A DNA stretch of 64,000 bases from Agroathelia rolfsii (GCA_018343915.1 JABRWF010000006.1:2356001-2420000); one strand, 5' to 3'; positions 10,679-22,180 are shown, counted from the first letter of the stretch. The notes: generated from the letters alone by a model not told the origin. Numbers and translations: made by a program.

Positions 10679-12430
10679 TCAGCCACGAGGTAGACGGCCG
10701 ATGTATACCGGGATATCGTCCGCCGCTGTTCGACGCTGTTGTTGTTGTTGTTGTTGCTGCTGCTGCTGCTGCTGTTGGATGATGGTACCGCGACTGCCTG
10801 TTTGCGTCGCGGCTACCAAACTGGATGGCACTGATATTTGCGATAGTTGTGGCATATTAATTGCTGTTGCCAACGACTGTGCCGACAGGTGCATGGCACT
10901 GTTTGCGAGTGCGAAGGAGTCCAGAGCGCTGGCGCCGAACGAGGGTGGTACCTGGCGGGGAATTGCACTCTCCAGATAAGATTCACCTGGATTGATATAA
11001 CCAGTGCCAGTCGCCATCGGCATAGATACACCCATTGCTGTCGTAGGTGAGCGAACGATCGGCTGATGATGTTGAACGTTAGATGGCCATCCGGGGTTAG
11101 TAGTTGTAGTTGTAGCAGTCGCGGTCACAGCGGCGGCGGCGGCGGTGGCGACGGTACTAGTGGGTATATAATGCGGTACTGATACTGCCGGTATAGGCTC
11201 GTTTTCCGGAAAGATGAATGGTTGGTTCGGATCCTGACTTGCGGCTTCGATCATCGTAGGCGATGTGAATATCGAAGTGGCCAAGAGTGGAGAAGCCACG
11301 AGCGCGCTGGGCGTCGGCACGTATGATTGCTGTGGCTGTGGATGTGCTTGCGGCTGCGGCTGCGGCTGTTGTTGCTGACGTAGGTGACTGGCCGTCGGAA
11401 ACGGTGGAGAACTGCCAAATGGCACCGTATTGGATATCGTTGTAGTGGTAGGTGATGTCATGGATGCTGGTGACGACAGATATACATCGGATGACGCCGG
11501 TTCGGGTGAAGAAGAAGGGTAAACCGACAGTGGCGTTCTCGACGATAGTGTAGAAGAATGTGGTGAAGAAGCCATGACCATGCTGGAATATACGTTTCCT
11601 GCATCCGTTTCCCCTACTCCCCCTCCGCTTATACTACCCGCATCTGTCGCAAAGGGTAATAACGGAATAATAGGCGATGACGTTGCCGATCCTCGTCTGC
11701 TATTCGAACGGTCTCGCTGGGTCGACCATCCACCATTGGTATGCATGTCCATGTATACCTGAGACATTGTAGGATCTCCCATGTATCCATCAGGCCAAAG
11801 TTCAGACTGGGCACCGGGAGGGCTGGTTCTGGGCACGCGTGAACGAGAATAAGGTGCCGCTGCTTCGCGTGGTGAGGTAGGATGGAGGTGCTGGCGTCTT
11901 CCTATGGATGTAAGGGGCATCCCTTCGGAGGCGGTCAGGCTCCGACGAGGAGGGCTTGGAATGGCAATCTGAGGTGGATATGTGCTTTTTTCGCGTAGGG
12001 GAGGAGACTCGGTAAAGAATTCAGATGAACGTGGTGGAGAATGGGATGCACCGTTCTTTTTCTTCGACGACAGTCCGTGTTTCTTTTGAAGACGTGAGAC
12101 GAGAGAGGGGGACCCCACCGGATTTGTTTCCAAAAGCAACTCGTCTCTTGACGGTATGTTTACCCCAGGGACGATAGCATGCGCTGAGGAGCCGTCAGGG
12201 GGGTATGTAAGGCTGCGTGGGAAGGGTGGAGCGGCCTGTCCAAAATAACGTGAGTTAGACAATATATGCGCGCATTCTTCTCTTCCATCGCATACCTCTG
12301 GCATCTGACGGACTGAAAAAGCAGCAGTGTTTTAGGGTAAATGTATATAAAGAAAAAAATCACAGAAACCATGCTCACTCGACGCTGAGAATCCAGGGGG
12401 TACTAGTGGGGCTGATAAATATACTTGCAT
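10679..12430 (-). CDS. Unknown Gln/Pro/Ser-rich disordered protein (polyQ)
   Basis: I join three exons, 12430-12379, 12312-12296 (17 bases) and 12235-10679, into 541 residues beginning MQVYLSAPLVPPGFSASIRQ. All phases close and the donors are GTGAGC and GTATGC. A shorter model could start inside the second intron, but the spliced start is better supported by splice signals. No known domain is seen. The chain is low-complexity throughout: Ser/Pro-rich, a QPQPQPQ stretch, an Ala/Thr run, and a run of about 14 Gln just before the C-terminal RRTAADDIPVYIGRLPRG. This composition is common in fungal transcription regulators and RNA-binding scaffolds, but no DNA- or RNA-binding motif is visible, so function is unknown. 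Confidence 0.6.
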
Positions 12431-14446
12431 ATCGTCCCCGACCGGAAACCAAGGGGATGTTTGCTGAGAAAGCGAGACTTTCAGCTATGGTGGTGGAGAG
12501 GTATGAGAAAAATGATTGTTGTCAAGAGTAGTAATGAAACAAAAAAAAAGTACCATTTCATAGAAAAGTGTAGTAAAAAAATTCGTGTTTTGGCCTTTCT
12601 GCAGAATCATGTGGCAATTAACTTTTTTCTGAAAGACAACGATCAGGACGGGGCGACTCCCTTGTTTGATTATTTTCTTTCAATAAATGATACCTGGGTA
12701 AAAATTCGTATTAGCCGTCGAATCGCGGATGCGTCTTCGGCACCCAGCTCCCTCCCAAATTCATCAAACGGGTTGGCAGCAGCAATGACAAAGACATGAC
12801 GCGCAGCCGACGTCTCGGGGTGCGTGGCTGCGATTGTCTAGAAAAGTATCCAATGAAGAAAATAAAAGGTATTAGTCGGCCCAACCGAATCACAAGACTG
12901 CAAATAGCGGGAGACCTGAAAACCTCTCTCGAGAAGGCGGATAGAAATTCTGTTATCGGTTCGATCAAAAAAGGGTATATGGGGCAATCCGGATGTAGCC
13001 ATTGTCATCGGGTGGTCCAGTTCATTCAAATCTTTATCGTCGGAGACGGGGCAGCTAAAGGACGTTAATGGTTGACTCTACATCCATACATGGGAAAAAG
13101 CATAGTTAGCAAATGGGCATTTCTCACAGATGTCTCAAAACGAAAAAAAAGGGAAAATGCTTCTGTTGAAAGAAAGAAAGGAGAAAAAAAAAAGAAGAAG
13201 ACAAGGGCAAGAAAAAGGACCTTTGCATCAGATTCCTTGATGGCTCTTAGCAGCGCGGGAAAATAGTTGTCTCTCAAATGCGCCCATGATCGATAAATAT
13301 CTCCCGAATTTTCGATAATAAATAAGGACAAAACGGGGAAGCCTGGTTCAGACATGGAGGAAATGGATTGACATGACTGCATCAGAGGAACGATGGGACG
13401 AGGGATTATACGCCCTCTTCAGGGCTGGCTAGTCACTAGATGGTGGTTTGGAAGCAAGCCAAGAAGGGCACGGGAAGGCCATGCAGCGGGCCTGCTGAGG
13501 CTCTTGATGGTTGAGACTTGCCGGAACCAGGAGAGCACGCGCTTGCCTGCGACCCAGTGTGGTTGGACAGATTCGGGCCGTCCTTCCTGAGGGGCCCACT
13601 CGGCTTTTGCGAGCGGTGTTTCCAATAAGGGCTTATGATAACTGGGTGATGATGAATGTCGATATGGACTATTGCTACCAACACTGCATCGTCACTGTCG
13701 ATAACTTATCACGCACGCGCCGGCGGGCACGGAAGCATATGGACTACCGGTACTTAGATGATGCACATCTGTTGTGGTTGGTTCATTGGGTTAGGCCAAG
13801 TCAAGTACTAGGCTAGGCCAGGGTTAGGTAGGCAGTCGACTCTACAGGCCCAAGACAGAGGACCACAACCTTGTCCGTTCCAAATGGGCACTGATTACTC
13901 ATCGGATCCATCGCATCTGTGTATTTATCACTCCCGCCTAGATTGGGTTTCCCCACGCCCGAGATCTTGGGGCACAGGCCGGCTGTCCCGTAATTCTTCT
14001 GGGATGTACTTAGTGCGCTGATGGACTGTTCCCCTTCTGTTGGAATCAGACATCTCTGTGTTAGTCTCTGTACAGTTGAATACCGACGTGACAAACTGGG
14101 AAAGTCTGACGCCTCGTCTCTTTCGGCCGCTGTAGCCCAATTCCTTCTCATCTCCCACTCGGCGTCTGTTCTCGGGGGTTCGTCGCTAAGATCTCAACAT
14201 TGGCAAAAAAAAAAAAAAAAAAAAAAAGTCCACTAGTACAAATCGGGTTATATCTACGAACACAACAAATAGGAGGCAGGCCAAAACCACGCAACACTGT
14301 GTACCAGAGTCAAAAAGAGCAGTGTAGATTTGCTTTTAAGCAAACAGCTATCCATCTAGTTCGTCTTGTTGTTCCACCTGAGAATCCAATTCATGTCGTC
14401 CGGTCAGCGGTCTCGGACCCAATTAGGGTAGGAATGCATTCAACAC
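12431..14446. other. 2 kb region without a recognised gene
   Basis: I see no convincing coding sequence on either strand. The first part is A-rich, with poly-A and GAAA-type tracts around 13140-13200. The region from 13400 to 14150 is of more balanced composition with overlapping medium-length frames but no splice-consistent protein pattern. A 23-base A run lies at 14205-14227. The first several hundred bases likely hold the promoter of the polyQ gene. Confidence 0.45.
14205..14227. repeat. Poly-A run of 23
   Basis: Twenty-three consecutive A bases are visible. It lies about 220 bases beyond the stop of the carrier-like gene. Confidence 0.9.
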
Positions 14447-15913
14447 TTACAAATCCATGAATAATTTCCAGAGAACGGAAAACATGAGCCCCTGAAGGCC
14501 ATTGGCAATAATCCTCGTCTTGAGCCCCCTACCAAACAGTCCTAGCAAGCCATCCTGTAATACAACGGCCCGTGCCGCTTCGAGGTAGCCCACACGTGTT
14601 TCATTGACCTGGCGGTAGGTCTTGACCACCCGAAGAGAGTTGGAGATGGTATCGGACACTATCGAAGCACAAAAACCGATGAATGCCTGTCGTAACAGCT
14701 TCTGGGCCAATGTGTGGGGCGGTGGAATGGCGTCTTGAAGAAAGTTGTATGTACCAAACCACTGCAAAAGTTTCGAGCATCGATCAGGAGATATCCAATC
14801 GATTCATATATGTGTGTCGATCATACTGGATAATGTCCAACAAACGTCGCGGCAGCCGTGGCTAGGGCACCATACCACAGAGTGCCAATTCCATACTTTT
14901 TGATCTATAGGCACGTAAGCGGATCAAAATTCCATATGGGAAATATATATATATATTTGATCGAAAGGCAACACACTCTCGCTTTCAGAATAGCCATACC
15001 TGGCTTCCCCTGTGTTTGCAATGTCGTCTTGATGGTATCCACGGGTGTCAGGATCATGCGAAACGCCGCCGCTGCCACGCTAGCGAACACCGTTTTGACA
15101 AGTGCAGGCAGACGCTTCATGAAGCTGTTGCTCTGCAGTAGGGCAAGAATCCCAGCATTGGCTGCTGTATCGCCAAAACGTGCAACTGGCCCCTGGACGA
15201 GGGCGGCAAGTAGACCCTGGTAATACCGACCAAAACCGCCGTCGGCATAGAGCGTTTGAATGGCTTGGGTAGTCGAAGTTCCATAACGGTATTGGTAGTT
15301 CATGACCGTACGTAATGGCTAACATGGCACATGTGAGTTGCGGGGTTACATCACGAGGAAGATGGGAAGAGAAAGGACAAGACAAAATATGGCCATTGCC
15401 GACAGACCATTAAGGTGAGCACCTGGAGAACCATAGCTAGACAATTCATATCGAGTCAGTTGATTCACTGCAATTAAACCATAGTAGACTGACTGACCTG
15501 CTGCGCCGCTCAATCCACCGCCCAGGGCTGATTTCAGCGCTTTCTTCAAATCAAACTGCCAGCAATAGGTCGTATCCCAATTAATATGTAATGAAATCAG
15601 ATGACCCAAGGACGATTGGAAAACGTACATCAGTGTCATCTGACTCGATGAAGCCCTTCATGAGGAGTACGAGGGCCAAAGTTATCACGATGGCCAAGAA
15701 GGCCCACCAGGCGTAAGTGACCCAAGTGCGATGTCTGACCTCGATAGATTCGTTGGCCAAGTCCTGCAGGTCATCGGGGTTTTCAGCACCACTGACATGA
15801 GTAGTAGGAAGATCTGACGACGAGTTGCGATCCTTTGGTGAGTGTGGTGCTGCCTGAGTTGAATCCGTTGGCAGCAACGGAGTGCGTTCTGAGTTATTAG
15901 CCTCTGCTGACAT
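14447..15913 (-). CDS. Mitochondrial-carrier-like membrane protein with N-terminal extra helix
   Basis: Six exons (15913-15629, 15555-15498, 15436-15408, 15318-14977, 14904-14827, 14761-14447) join in phase to 368 residues. Residues 1-60 are hydrophilic (SERTPLLPTD resembles an acidic-dileucine-type sorting signal), followed by a membrane helix TWVTYAWWAFLAIVITLALV. The rest resembles the SLC25 carrier fold: GGGLSGAAAMVLQVLTLMPL, RTVMNYQYRYGT, GFGRYYQGLLAALVQGP, then MILTPVDTIKTTLQTQG with the P-x-D/E-x-x-K/R carrier signature, and a third section with GLLGLFGRGLKTRIIANGLQ. This places it in a divergent carrier subgroup. The added N-terminal helix and sorting-like motif are not typical of mitochondrial carriers, so location in a vacuolar or other membrane is possible. 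The substrate is unknown. Confidence 0.75.
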
Positions 15914-16958
15914 ACTACTCGGAGCAGCACCAAGCGGCCTTCACGGTATCTGTAGACATGAAGATAACGTAATGAAATGTAGCGAAGGAGAGTCGTTAGC
16001 CAATACTGTAACAGATGATAGACCCTCGTAGTGGTTCTCTGGTCAGTATTAGAATGAGACAAACGCACATGTTCCCTGTCTGCTGGTGGAAGACCCACTG
16101 AAAGCCAGGCCCACAGATGCCCGAGTTCAAGTTCCGTCTGACGCAGCAAGCAAGGACGCTTGAGCGGCTTGTCGGAACTTTATTGCGGTCTAAACTCGAT
16201 TTCAATTGGCTGGCGGCGATTATGTAACGTGACAGAAGTTTGAGAACTTACAACTTTGCAAACCATATTCATTCATTATTAATTCATACCAATAACATGT
16301 TGAAATCGCAAGGGATGGCCGCACGTTCATGCACAGACCTGGCTCCCGGAGCTACAAACTATGCAACTGAGCAGCGCCCAGCAAACTGGAATGGACCTTC
16401 TCCTTGCGGGCAAAGGTTCGTTATCTTTCCTACAGAGTTTTTTTAGGAGGATACCTCTTACGACCCTGATCCGATAGGAGAATAGGCTTGATGATAGCAC
16501 ACAGGAGGAAGGCCAGCACCCATGACATGTGTGGAGGCCAATTGTCATGATAATGAAGCCTGTTGGGAGGAACAACGACATCAGCTGTAATGTCCCTAGA
16601 AAGCAGAGTAGAGTAAGACAGTGACGTCATCATCCCCTGTGTATTGATCAATAAGTGGAGCGCAGATACCTCATACCCACACAGGTGTAAGTGGCTCTCA
16701 ATTCTCCGCAACGGTGGTTTTCCGCTTGCCCTGCGCCCAGTTGGCCATTTGAAAGTTGGAATGAAGCACCGAATCTCTCCATAACATGCATAGGGCATGA
16801 CGTCGTTGGTCCTCCCTTGCCTGCGTCATGTCATCGTATCCCCAGTATCTCCAGAGACATATAAGCACATTTCAAATATCCACAATCGACATCACGCACT
16901 TTCACTCAACACACTTACATCACTCTACATACCAACTCACCCAAACCACACTCACAAT
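15914..16958. other. Intergenic; one weak short frame on the minus strand
   Basis: This holds the promoter of the carrier-like gene and that of the microprotein. A minus-strand frame ending near 16446 would encode a tail with one hydrophobic segment (MSWVLAFLLCAIIKPILL) preceded by a possible intron acceptor, but I could not build a full gene. I leave it as a possible small gene only. The bases just before 16959 are C/A-rich, like a leader sequence. Confidence 0.35.
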
Positions 16959-17301
16959 ATGGTTAGTTCACTTTGGTTTTCCAACACCAGCCTGGGTATT
17001 GAAAGTGTACAATCCTAGGGATCTATCATTTCTGCTATCGGTGGTGCCATTGAGGCCGTCGTTGCCGCCGTATTTGGTGTAGTCGAGGCGATTATCTCTG
17101 CAATCACCTGGGTCCTTGTCACTATCGTTGATGTTATACTAGACGTAAGTATATGCATCTACGGCTCCGCTTTCCTAGCTTCTCGACTAAAATTTCATCC
17201 TATAGATCCTCTGCTGCAGATGCTGCTTCGCATCAAGGAGGAGTGGCATGCGCACGGGTACTCACCATTACCGCAGGAGGAGACGCGGCGCCGCTTACTA
17301 A
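16959..17301 (+). CDS. 74-residue microprotein: myristoylation-type start, hydrophobic core, CCRCC, basic tail
   Basis: Three exons: the ATG alone (16959-16961), 17019-17144, and 17206-17301 ending in TAA. Introns of 57 and 61 bases have GTTAGT...CCTAG and GTAAGT...TATAG ends. The protein starts MGSIIS, which fits the N-myristoylation pattern (Gly2, Ser6). It continues as an Ala/Ile/Val-rich amphipathic or membrane stretch (residues about 4-42), then ILCCRCC and a basic tail rich in Arg with RTGTHHYRRRR. The cysteines directly after the hydrophobic part are candidate palmitoylation or metal sites. From memory, agaricomycete genomes carry many small proteins of this layout, often annotated as hypothetical. 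It is probably membrane-associated; function is unknown. It is too short for routine ORF calling because the start codon is split off. Confidence 0.78.
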
Positions 17302-17769
17302 ACGACCTCATGTTAGCTGAGGATTCGTTATCAATCAAGCAACTTAAAAGATCTGTATAATTTATCTTGTATCAGTAGCTTCTCTACTTCAGCTTCATAC
17401 CCTGATTTGCTATATGTAATAAATCCATGCTAATTTCTTGCATCGATTGTGTGTGCATCCGGGCCGACATAATGATTTCGCATTTTACAACTTTGTCCAT
17501 GTTTGGCCTTGTATGTATCAGCTGATATGAACTAAGCACACACACAGTTTAGGCGGACGCCGACGGGAAGGTTGTTTATCAACCAATTCGGACAATCCGG
17601 CCCGGTTTGTTTAGTTGCCCGACCAGTGCTTTGTTTAGTTCAATCATCTCAGTTTCAACCAGCGGCCGCCCGGGACTTGTCGCTGGCTTCAAGGGCCAAG
17701 GACACTTAAAAAAGAAAAAGCAATTTAGAATACTAACTACGGCGGTAGACTTTCTTGTACTCAGTTGCG
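17302..17769. other. Intergenic
   Basis: This holds the 3' region of the microprotein gene (with AATAAA-like TAATAAAT near 17418) and the upstream region of the next gene. Nothing else is visible. Confidence 0.45.
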
Positions 17770-19335
17770 ATGCCCCATCCACGCAAGCGAAAGCATCGCG
17801 ACAACGACCACATGTGGCACAGTGGTGATGCGGCTCATGAAGAAGCTGATGGTGCCGCCAGTCCCTTCAATGATTATTTCCCTTCCAATGCAAGCGTCGG
17901 TACCCGTAATACTGTTGGGAATTCCTCTCGACGAACATCATCCAGCCACTATGGTGGCTATAGTCAAGGTCAAGGTCGAGTGGCTGGTGGCGTCGTCAAT
18001 CACACCTTTCTATCTCTACAGGCGTATGAAGCTGATGTACGAAGAGGGCCTAAAGCCGCAGCTTCAGCCTATGCCCTGGATTGGCAAAATCCCAACAACA
18101 CTCTCATAGCATGGCATCCGTATTCAGAAGCCGCATCTGCTTCTACTGTTGCTGCCACCCAGCCTGTTTTTGCCTCTTCCACTGGCAAATCGTCGTCTTC
18201 ATACGCTACCACTACTACCAGCATACGTGATGACGATGATGAGTTCGGCGTTGTACCTTCTTGCAGGACCGCTACCATTTGGAAGGACAGTGGCACTGGA
18301 CACGGGGTCCTGATGGATAGGTACGTAAGACTTATGGGCGAACAACGTCAAGCACGCAACCTTTTCCTTTTTTTCTTTTTCTTCTTCTCTCTTTGTGCGT
18401 GCCGTGCATGTACCTCTTGTTCCGTCTGTCATGCACGCCTCGTGCTACGATACGGTTAATAAACCAAAAGCCATGGCTACTCCAGTACACTAACTCTGAC
18501 TCAACACTAACTCGAGTTCGTCTCCCCTACCACTGCTCCCTTTTCTGTATTATCCAGGCACGAACATTATTGAGACCTTGTTTATTTATTTATTTTCTCT
18601 GTTCTCTTCCCACACCAGATTCGACGTTCGTCTGTTTCTGGAGGCCCTCCCGAAGCAGGGCAGTGTCACCCCAATCGTTGAAGAAGAAGAAGGCAGCGTT
18701 CCAGACTCGCTCACGGGATGGTCAGATCTGTCGTCCGATGAGGAAGACACCTTCCTTCTCAGCCCTGAAGAAGTGGAAGAATACCGTCGAGAAAACCGCC
18801 GAAGAGAGATTGAGCAAGGAAGGGAAAAACGCATTAAGGCCATGCAGGAAGCTGAGGGGGACCCAGGGGCTGAAGCTGAAGATCAAGATGATGATGGCCA
18901 GGGTCAGGAGGAAGAGGAAAAGATGGACGTCTGGGGTGGTAGTGATGAAGAGGTACGCGCCCACCCGTACTCCCTTCCCAAAATTGCCCTCTCATCATCG
19001 ACCAATGACTCGGACCTTTTTGGATTTTGCTCTTGTTGTTGTTATCGTGACAGCCCGATGACGCGCAGCTTGAGCTCATGCGTCGCACAGCTCAACATTT
19101 GTCGACCTCAAATAACTCTATCCAACTCGAAATGCGCATCCTGGCCAACCACGGCAATGACGCCCGCTTTGCTTTCCTCAAGGGTCGCTGGTCACGCCGC
19201 TGGCGGCTGGTCAAAGCCAAGTTAGCTCAGGAGCAGACTCAAGCGCGGCTGCCCACCACAATCGACGCGTCAAAACCCGCTTTGGGTGGGCTGGCTGACT
19301 ATGGCGATAGCGACGCCGAAAATGACAGCGATTGA
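17770..19335 (+). CDS. Unknown acidic coiled-coil protein with conserved-looking C-terminus
   Basis: Three exons (17770-18320, 18619-18952, 19054-19335) join in phase to 388 residues. The start is the ATG of MPHPRKRKHRDNDHMW, a basic, nuclear-signal-like sequence. The middle has FDVRLFLEALPKQ, then Asp/Glu-rich segments and a charged coiled coil beginning SPEEVEEYRRENRRREIEQG. The C-terminal part (residues about 296-388) is the most structured: DDAQLELMRRTAQHLSTSNN, LEMRILANHGNDARFAFLKG and WSRRWRLVKAKLAQ, which looks like a small helical domain. I do not recognise it; a nuclear or RNA-processing role is only suggested by composition. The first intron is 298 bases, much longer than any other here, so an unseen exon inside it is possible. 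Confidence 0.66.
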
Positions 19336-20587
19336 CCTTCGTTAGGGTCGAAGCTACAAATGCGACGGAAATTGAGAAAGAAGAGAAGGAAATTAAATGA
19401 GTGTAAGAATAAGGGGTATTGCCAATTTTGCTCGGCTCCAGGTCCTATGAACACATGGGTGGGCGTTCGGCCTGTCATTCGTGTTTCACATGACTTTGCC
19501 TACGCTTGTCTCTTTCTTTTTACTGGCGGCTCAAAATGAACTTTTTGAAAGGAGCAGCAATAACTTGTACGAGTGTCTTGCTTTTTATATCCGTTCTACA
19601 ATGTAAGATTATGCAAAAACTACGGATTTGAAGGACGGCAAATGCTTTCCTAGCGGTCTGGTGGTAATGGACGGGCATGCAGCTTCCACATTGCACATGA
19701 TGCTCAAGATTGATAGGTGCTGTAAGCAGTTGTTGTTTTACCTCCTTCGGTTACTAGACGCCGTCAATATAAATGTAAACATGCCACTGATTATCGAGTT
19801 CCATTGTGCAGCGAGCCTAGAACCCGAGCTGCAATAATAATAAAAATCATTGGGATTCTTACCACTTTAGCCAATTTCCCGGTGCATTATGAACTGACCT
19901 ACTACTAAACTTGGAGTTGGAGTTGTGCTCATGACCATCGATGATCGATGATCATTCACCTAGTGACGCCTACATGAGGCTATGTCTTCGTAATGCGTGA
20001 TCTATACGCCAGTAGCATTCTCACCTTGGAATATTTTCATAGAACACATACAACCAGGGTTGCGGCCTGCGGGCAGCGCGTGCGATGTTCCTTCTTCGAT
20101 GCTAACGGATGTACCGACTTGTGTCCGTTTCCGTCATTGATCGCGGAGTGCTTCACAGGACAAATGACATGATATTTTCAAAGGCGGCAGTAGGCAAGCA
20201 CTAATGTTTCACCAAGGCGATTTTTCGTCATAGTAGCCCGTGATATATATATCTGTACTGAGACCGCAAATAATAATTTTAAGCCTACTAAGAGAGAGGG
20301 AAAAAAGTCACTGGCGACGTTCCTGCCTTGTTAAGTTTTCATCCATTTCTCCAGAACGATGTAGCTATGGATATTCAAGAAAGCCACAATGGAACGCAAC
20401 AGGGCCCAAGCTCCCAAGTATAAGAATAGTGTAACCAAAGCTCCTGAAGGGAAAAACGTGCTTCAGCTTGAGAACTTTCGTGGCCTCATAGCATGATAAT
20501 AGCTTGGACATTAACCAAAACGCACCCGCCATCGGGGTCATCATGCATTATGACTTTGGAGATGTAAGAAAAAAAAAACATATCATT
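19336..20587. other. Intergenic
   Basis: Non-coding by my reading. It has A/T-rich 3' sequence after the upstream gene and a short run of overlapping ATCGATGATC repeats near 19938. No gene is supported. Confidence 0.45.
20569..20579 (-). terminator. Pol III T-run terminator for tRNA-Gly
   Basis: A run of A on the plus strand just below the tRNA 3' end gives a T run on the tRNA strand, within about 20 bases of the mature end, as usual for RNA polymerase III termination. Confidence 0.7.
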
Positions 20588-20673
20588 GCTGCAACGGAGA
20601 ATCGAACTCCGGGCGGGTCGAGCTTGAAATACTCCCATGGCAACGACCCAGGTTACCACTACCCCACTGCAGC
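20588..20673 (-). tRNA. tRNA-Gly(GCC) with 16-base intron
   Basis: Read on the minus strand, the sequence folds into a complete tRNA. The acceptor stem GCTGCAG pairs with TTGCAGC (one G-T pair). The D arm is GGG/CCT around TAGTGGTAA. The anticodon stem is GGTCG/CGACC, with loop TT-GCC-A...T. The T arm is CGGAG/CTCCG around TTCGATT. A 16-base intron sits one base after the anticodon, the canonical position. Mature length is 70 bases before CCA addition. A run of T on the transcribed strand shortly downstream (A run at about 20570-20578 on the plus strand) fits a Pol III terminator. The anticodon GCC reads glycine GGC/GGT codons. Confidence 0.93.
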
Positions 20674-22180
20674 AATGAAAGATTTTTGCTGCTGAAATAT
20701 TATAACTAATCCACTCACCGTAAAGGGTTGATTGTTCTTACTAGTGCTAACACAATACCCGAAAATGAAATAAACGCCAACGCCCTCTAAAGATATGCTG
20801 ATTGGTGACGCCAAGATAATGCACTTTCGAGCTGATTGGGCTACTGGAAGAGTTTTGTCCGCCAAGGCGGTGCAATTGCCAGCCTTCGTAAGCAAGGAAT
20901 CGGACAGCTGGTCTTGCCAGTACACGCTATATGGCATTACCGACTTACTGACACACGGAGTATCTCCTTGTATGGATACATACATCATTAGAGCGTCGGG
21001 CGTAAATGACTTTTATGCCTTTTGCGCTCCCCCTGCATACCAACTTGGTGACGCTAAAAGTTGATGACTTATGTATGTTCCATACCTTTAGAGCAAGTCG
21101 ACTGTGTATCCTCGCCTCACGCCTTGATTCACTGATGTCAGGACAAGGTCGGCAATGGATGAGATTATCCAGGACCACTATTAGGCCGGCCGGGATGCCA
21201 CGATCTCATTTTTAGCACTGCCCTTTAGTCCGGATTTGTTTACAGTTCGAATAAGGAGGTCCTTCTGGAAGGTAATCCAGGGTTGCGATGCACGGACGAC
21301 GGTTGTTAGTCACGGTAGCGCACCGGACACGGGGAGCGGCGAATACATGTATCATGTGTTCTCCTATTAACATCCGAAGCTTTTGAAAAAAAAACTGACT
21401 TTTGTAATTGTTGATGACATGCTGTCCCCCGAGTTGAGGCTGATGCCCGAGAGCTTCAATCGTATCTGGCAAGGTAGAGCAAAGCAGAGCAGAGGGTGTT
21501 AAAGATCGGAGTTACGACTTGCTCAACGACTGACAGGGCGCTGCGTGAAGATCTTGACTTCAGGTTCAGGCCGACATAGGGGCGGGGCCGAAGCGGAGGG
21601 TATGTGAGTGCGGGATTAGATCATCAATATTATGATATGTCAATCATCGCAAATGAACTGTCTCGCCAACACTAGCATATATCACTATGTTTGTACTCGC
21701 CTCGGAAACTCTGGTTGATTTTTATCATGCTGGTGCCTCTCCAGGTACTCAGGTGCAGGCAATAAAAAAAAATTGATGCAAATTGTTTGCCCTGGAGCCT
21801 GAGGCAAAGGGTAGAAGTGACTTGGCAATAGTCGACACTTCACAATAATTCCTCAAGACAAGATCAACGAAATACTGGTAGGAGTCTCATGGGCTACTAG
21901 CATCCGAGCTGTGTGTAGCAACATCATAATGGCGGACTGATATAACCAGGTGCTTTACATAGCCGCCTTCCCAACCTAAGCGTCATGGGTAAAAACATAT
22001 CAGAGGAACATACTATTTTTTGCGCTTTTTGTCGGATCCGTTCTGGCCTAGCTGTCAGATTTGACAGATTCTAAATCGTCAGCCTGCTTAGCGAATGGCC
22101 AATCGACAGTATAAGATGGACCCAAACACCTCACCGTTAGAATTCACGACCCTGTTGGTCTTTACTAGGTCATTTAGAGA
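20674..22180. other. 1.5 kb intergenic region upstream of phospholipase B
   Basis: No gene is supported. The frames are short and lack splice-consistent protein pattern. The last hundred or so bases before 22181 include GACAGTATAAGATGG (about 22107), a likely TATA element some 70 bases before the phospholipase ATG. Confidence 0.45.

Noticed and set aside
10195..10686. Minus-strand frames rich in Lys/Phe/Leu over the TTTTC repeat
   Set aside because: They are produced by the microsatellite and A/T-rich 3' sequence and have no splice-consistent extension or recognisable motif.
13393..14236. Several medium-length overlapping frames on both strands
   Set aside because: No domain, no matching splice sites and no codon pattern distinguishes one strand; they look like chance open frames.
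16430..16798. Minus-strand 122-residue frame with one hydrophobic segment
   Set aside because: Only the last 55 residues look protein-like; I could not find a consistent upstream exon, so no gene is called.
20795..21472. Short frames on both strands between the tRNA and phospholipase genes
   Set aside because: None reaches beyond 90 residues or resembles a known protein, and flanking splice signals do not join them.
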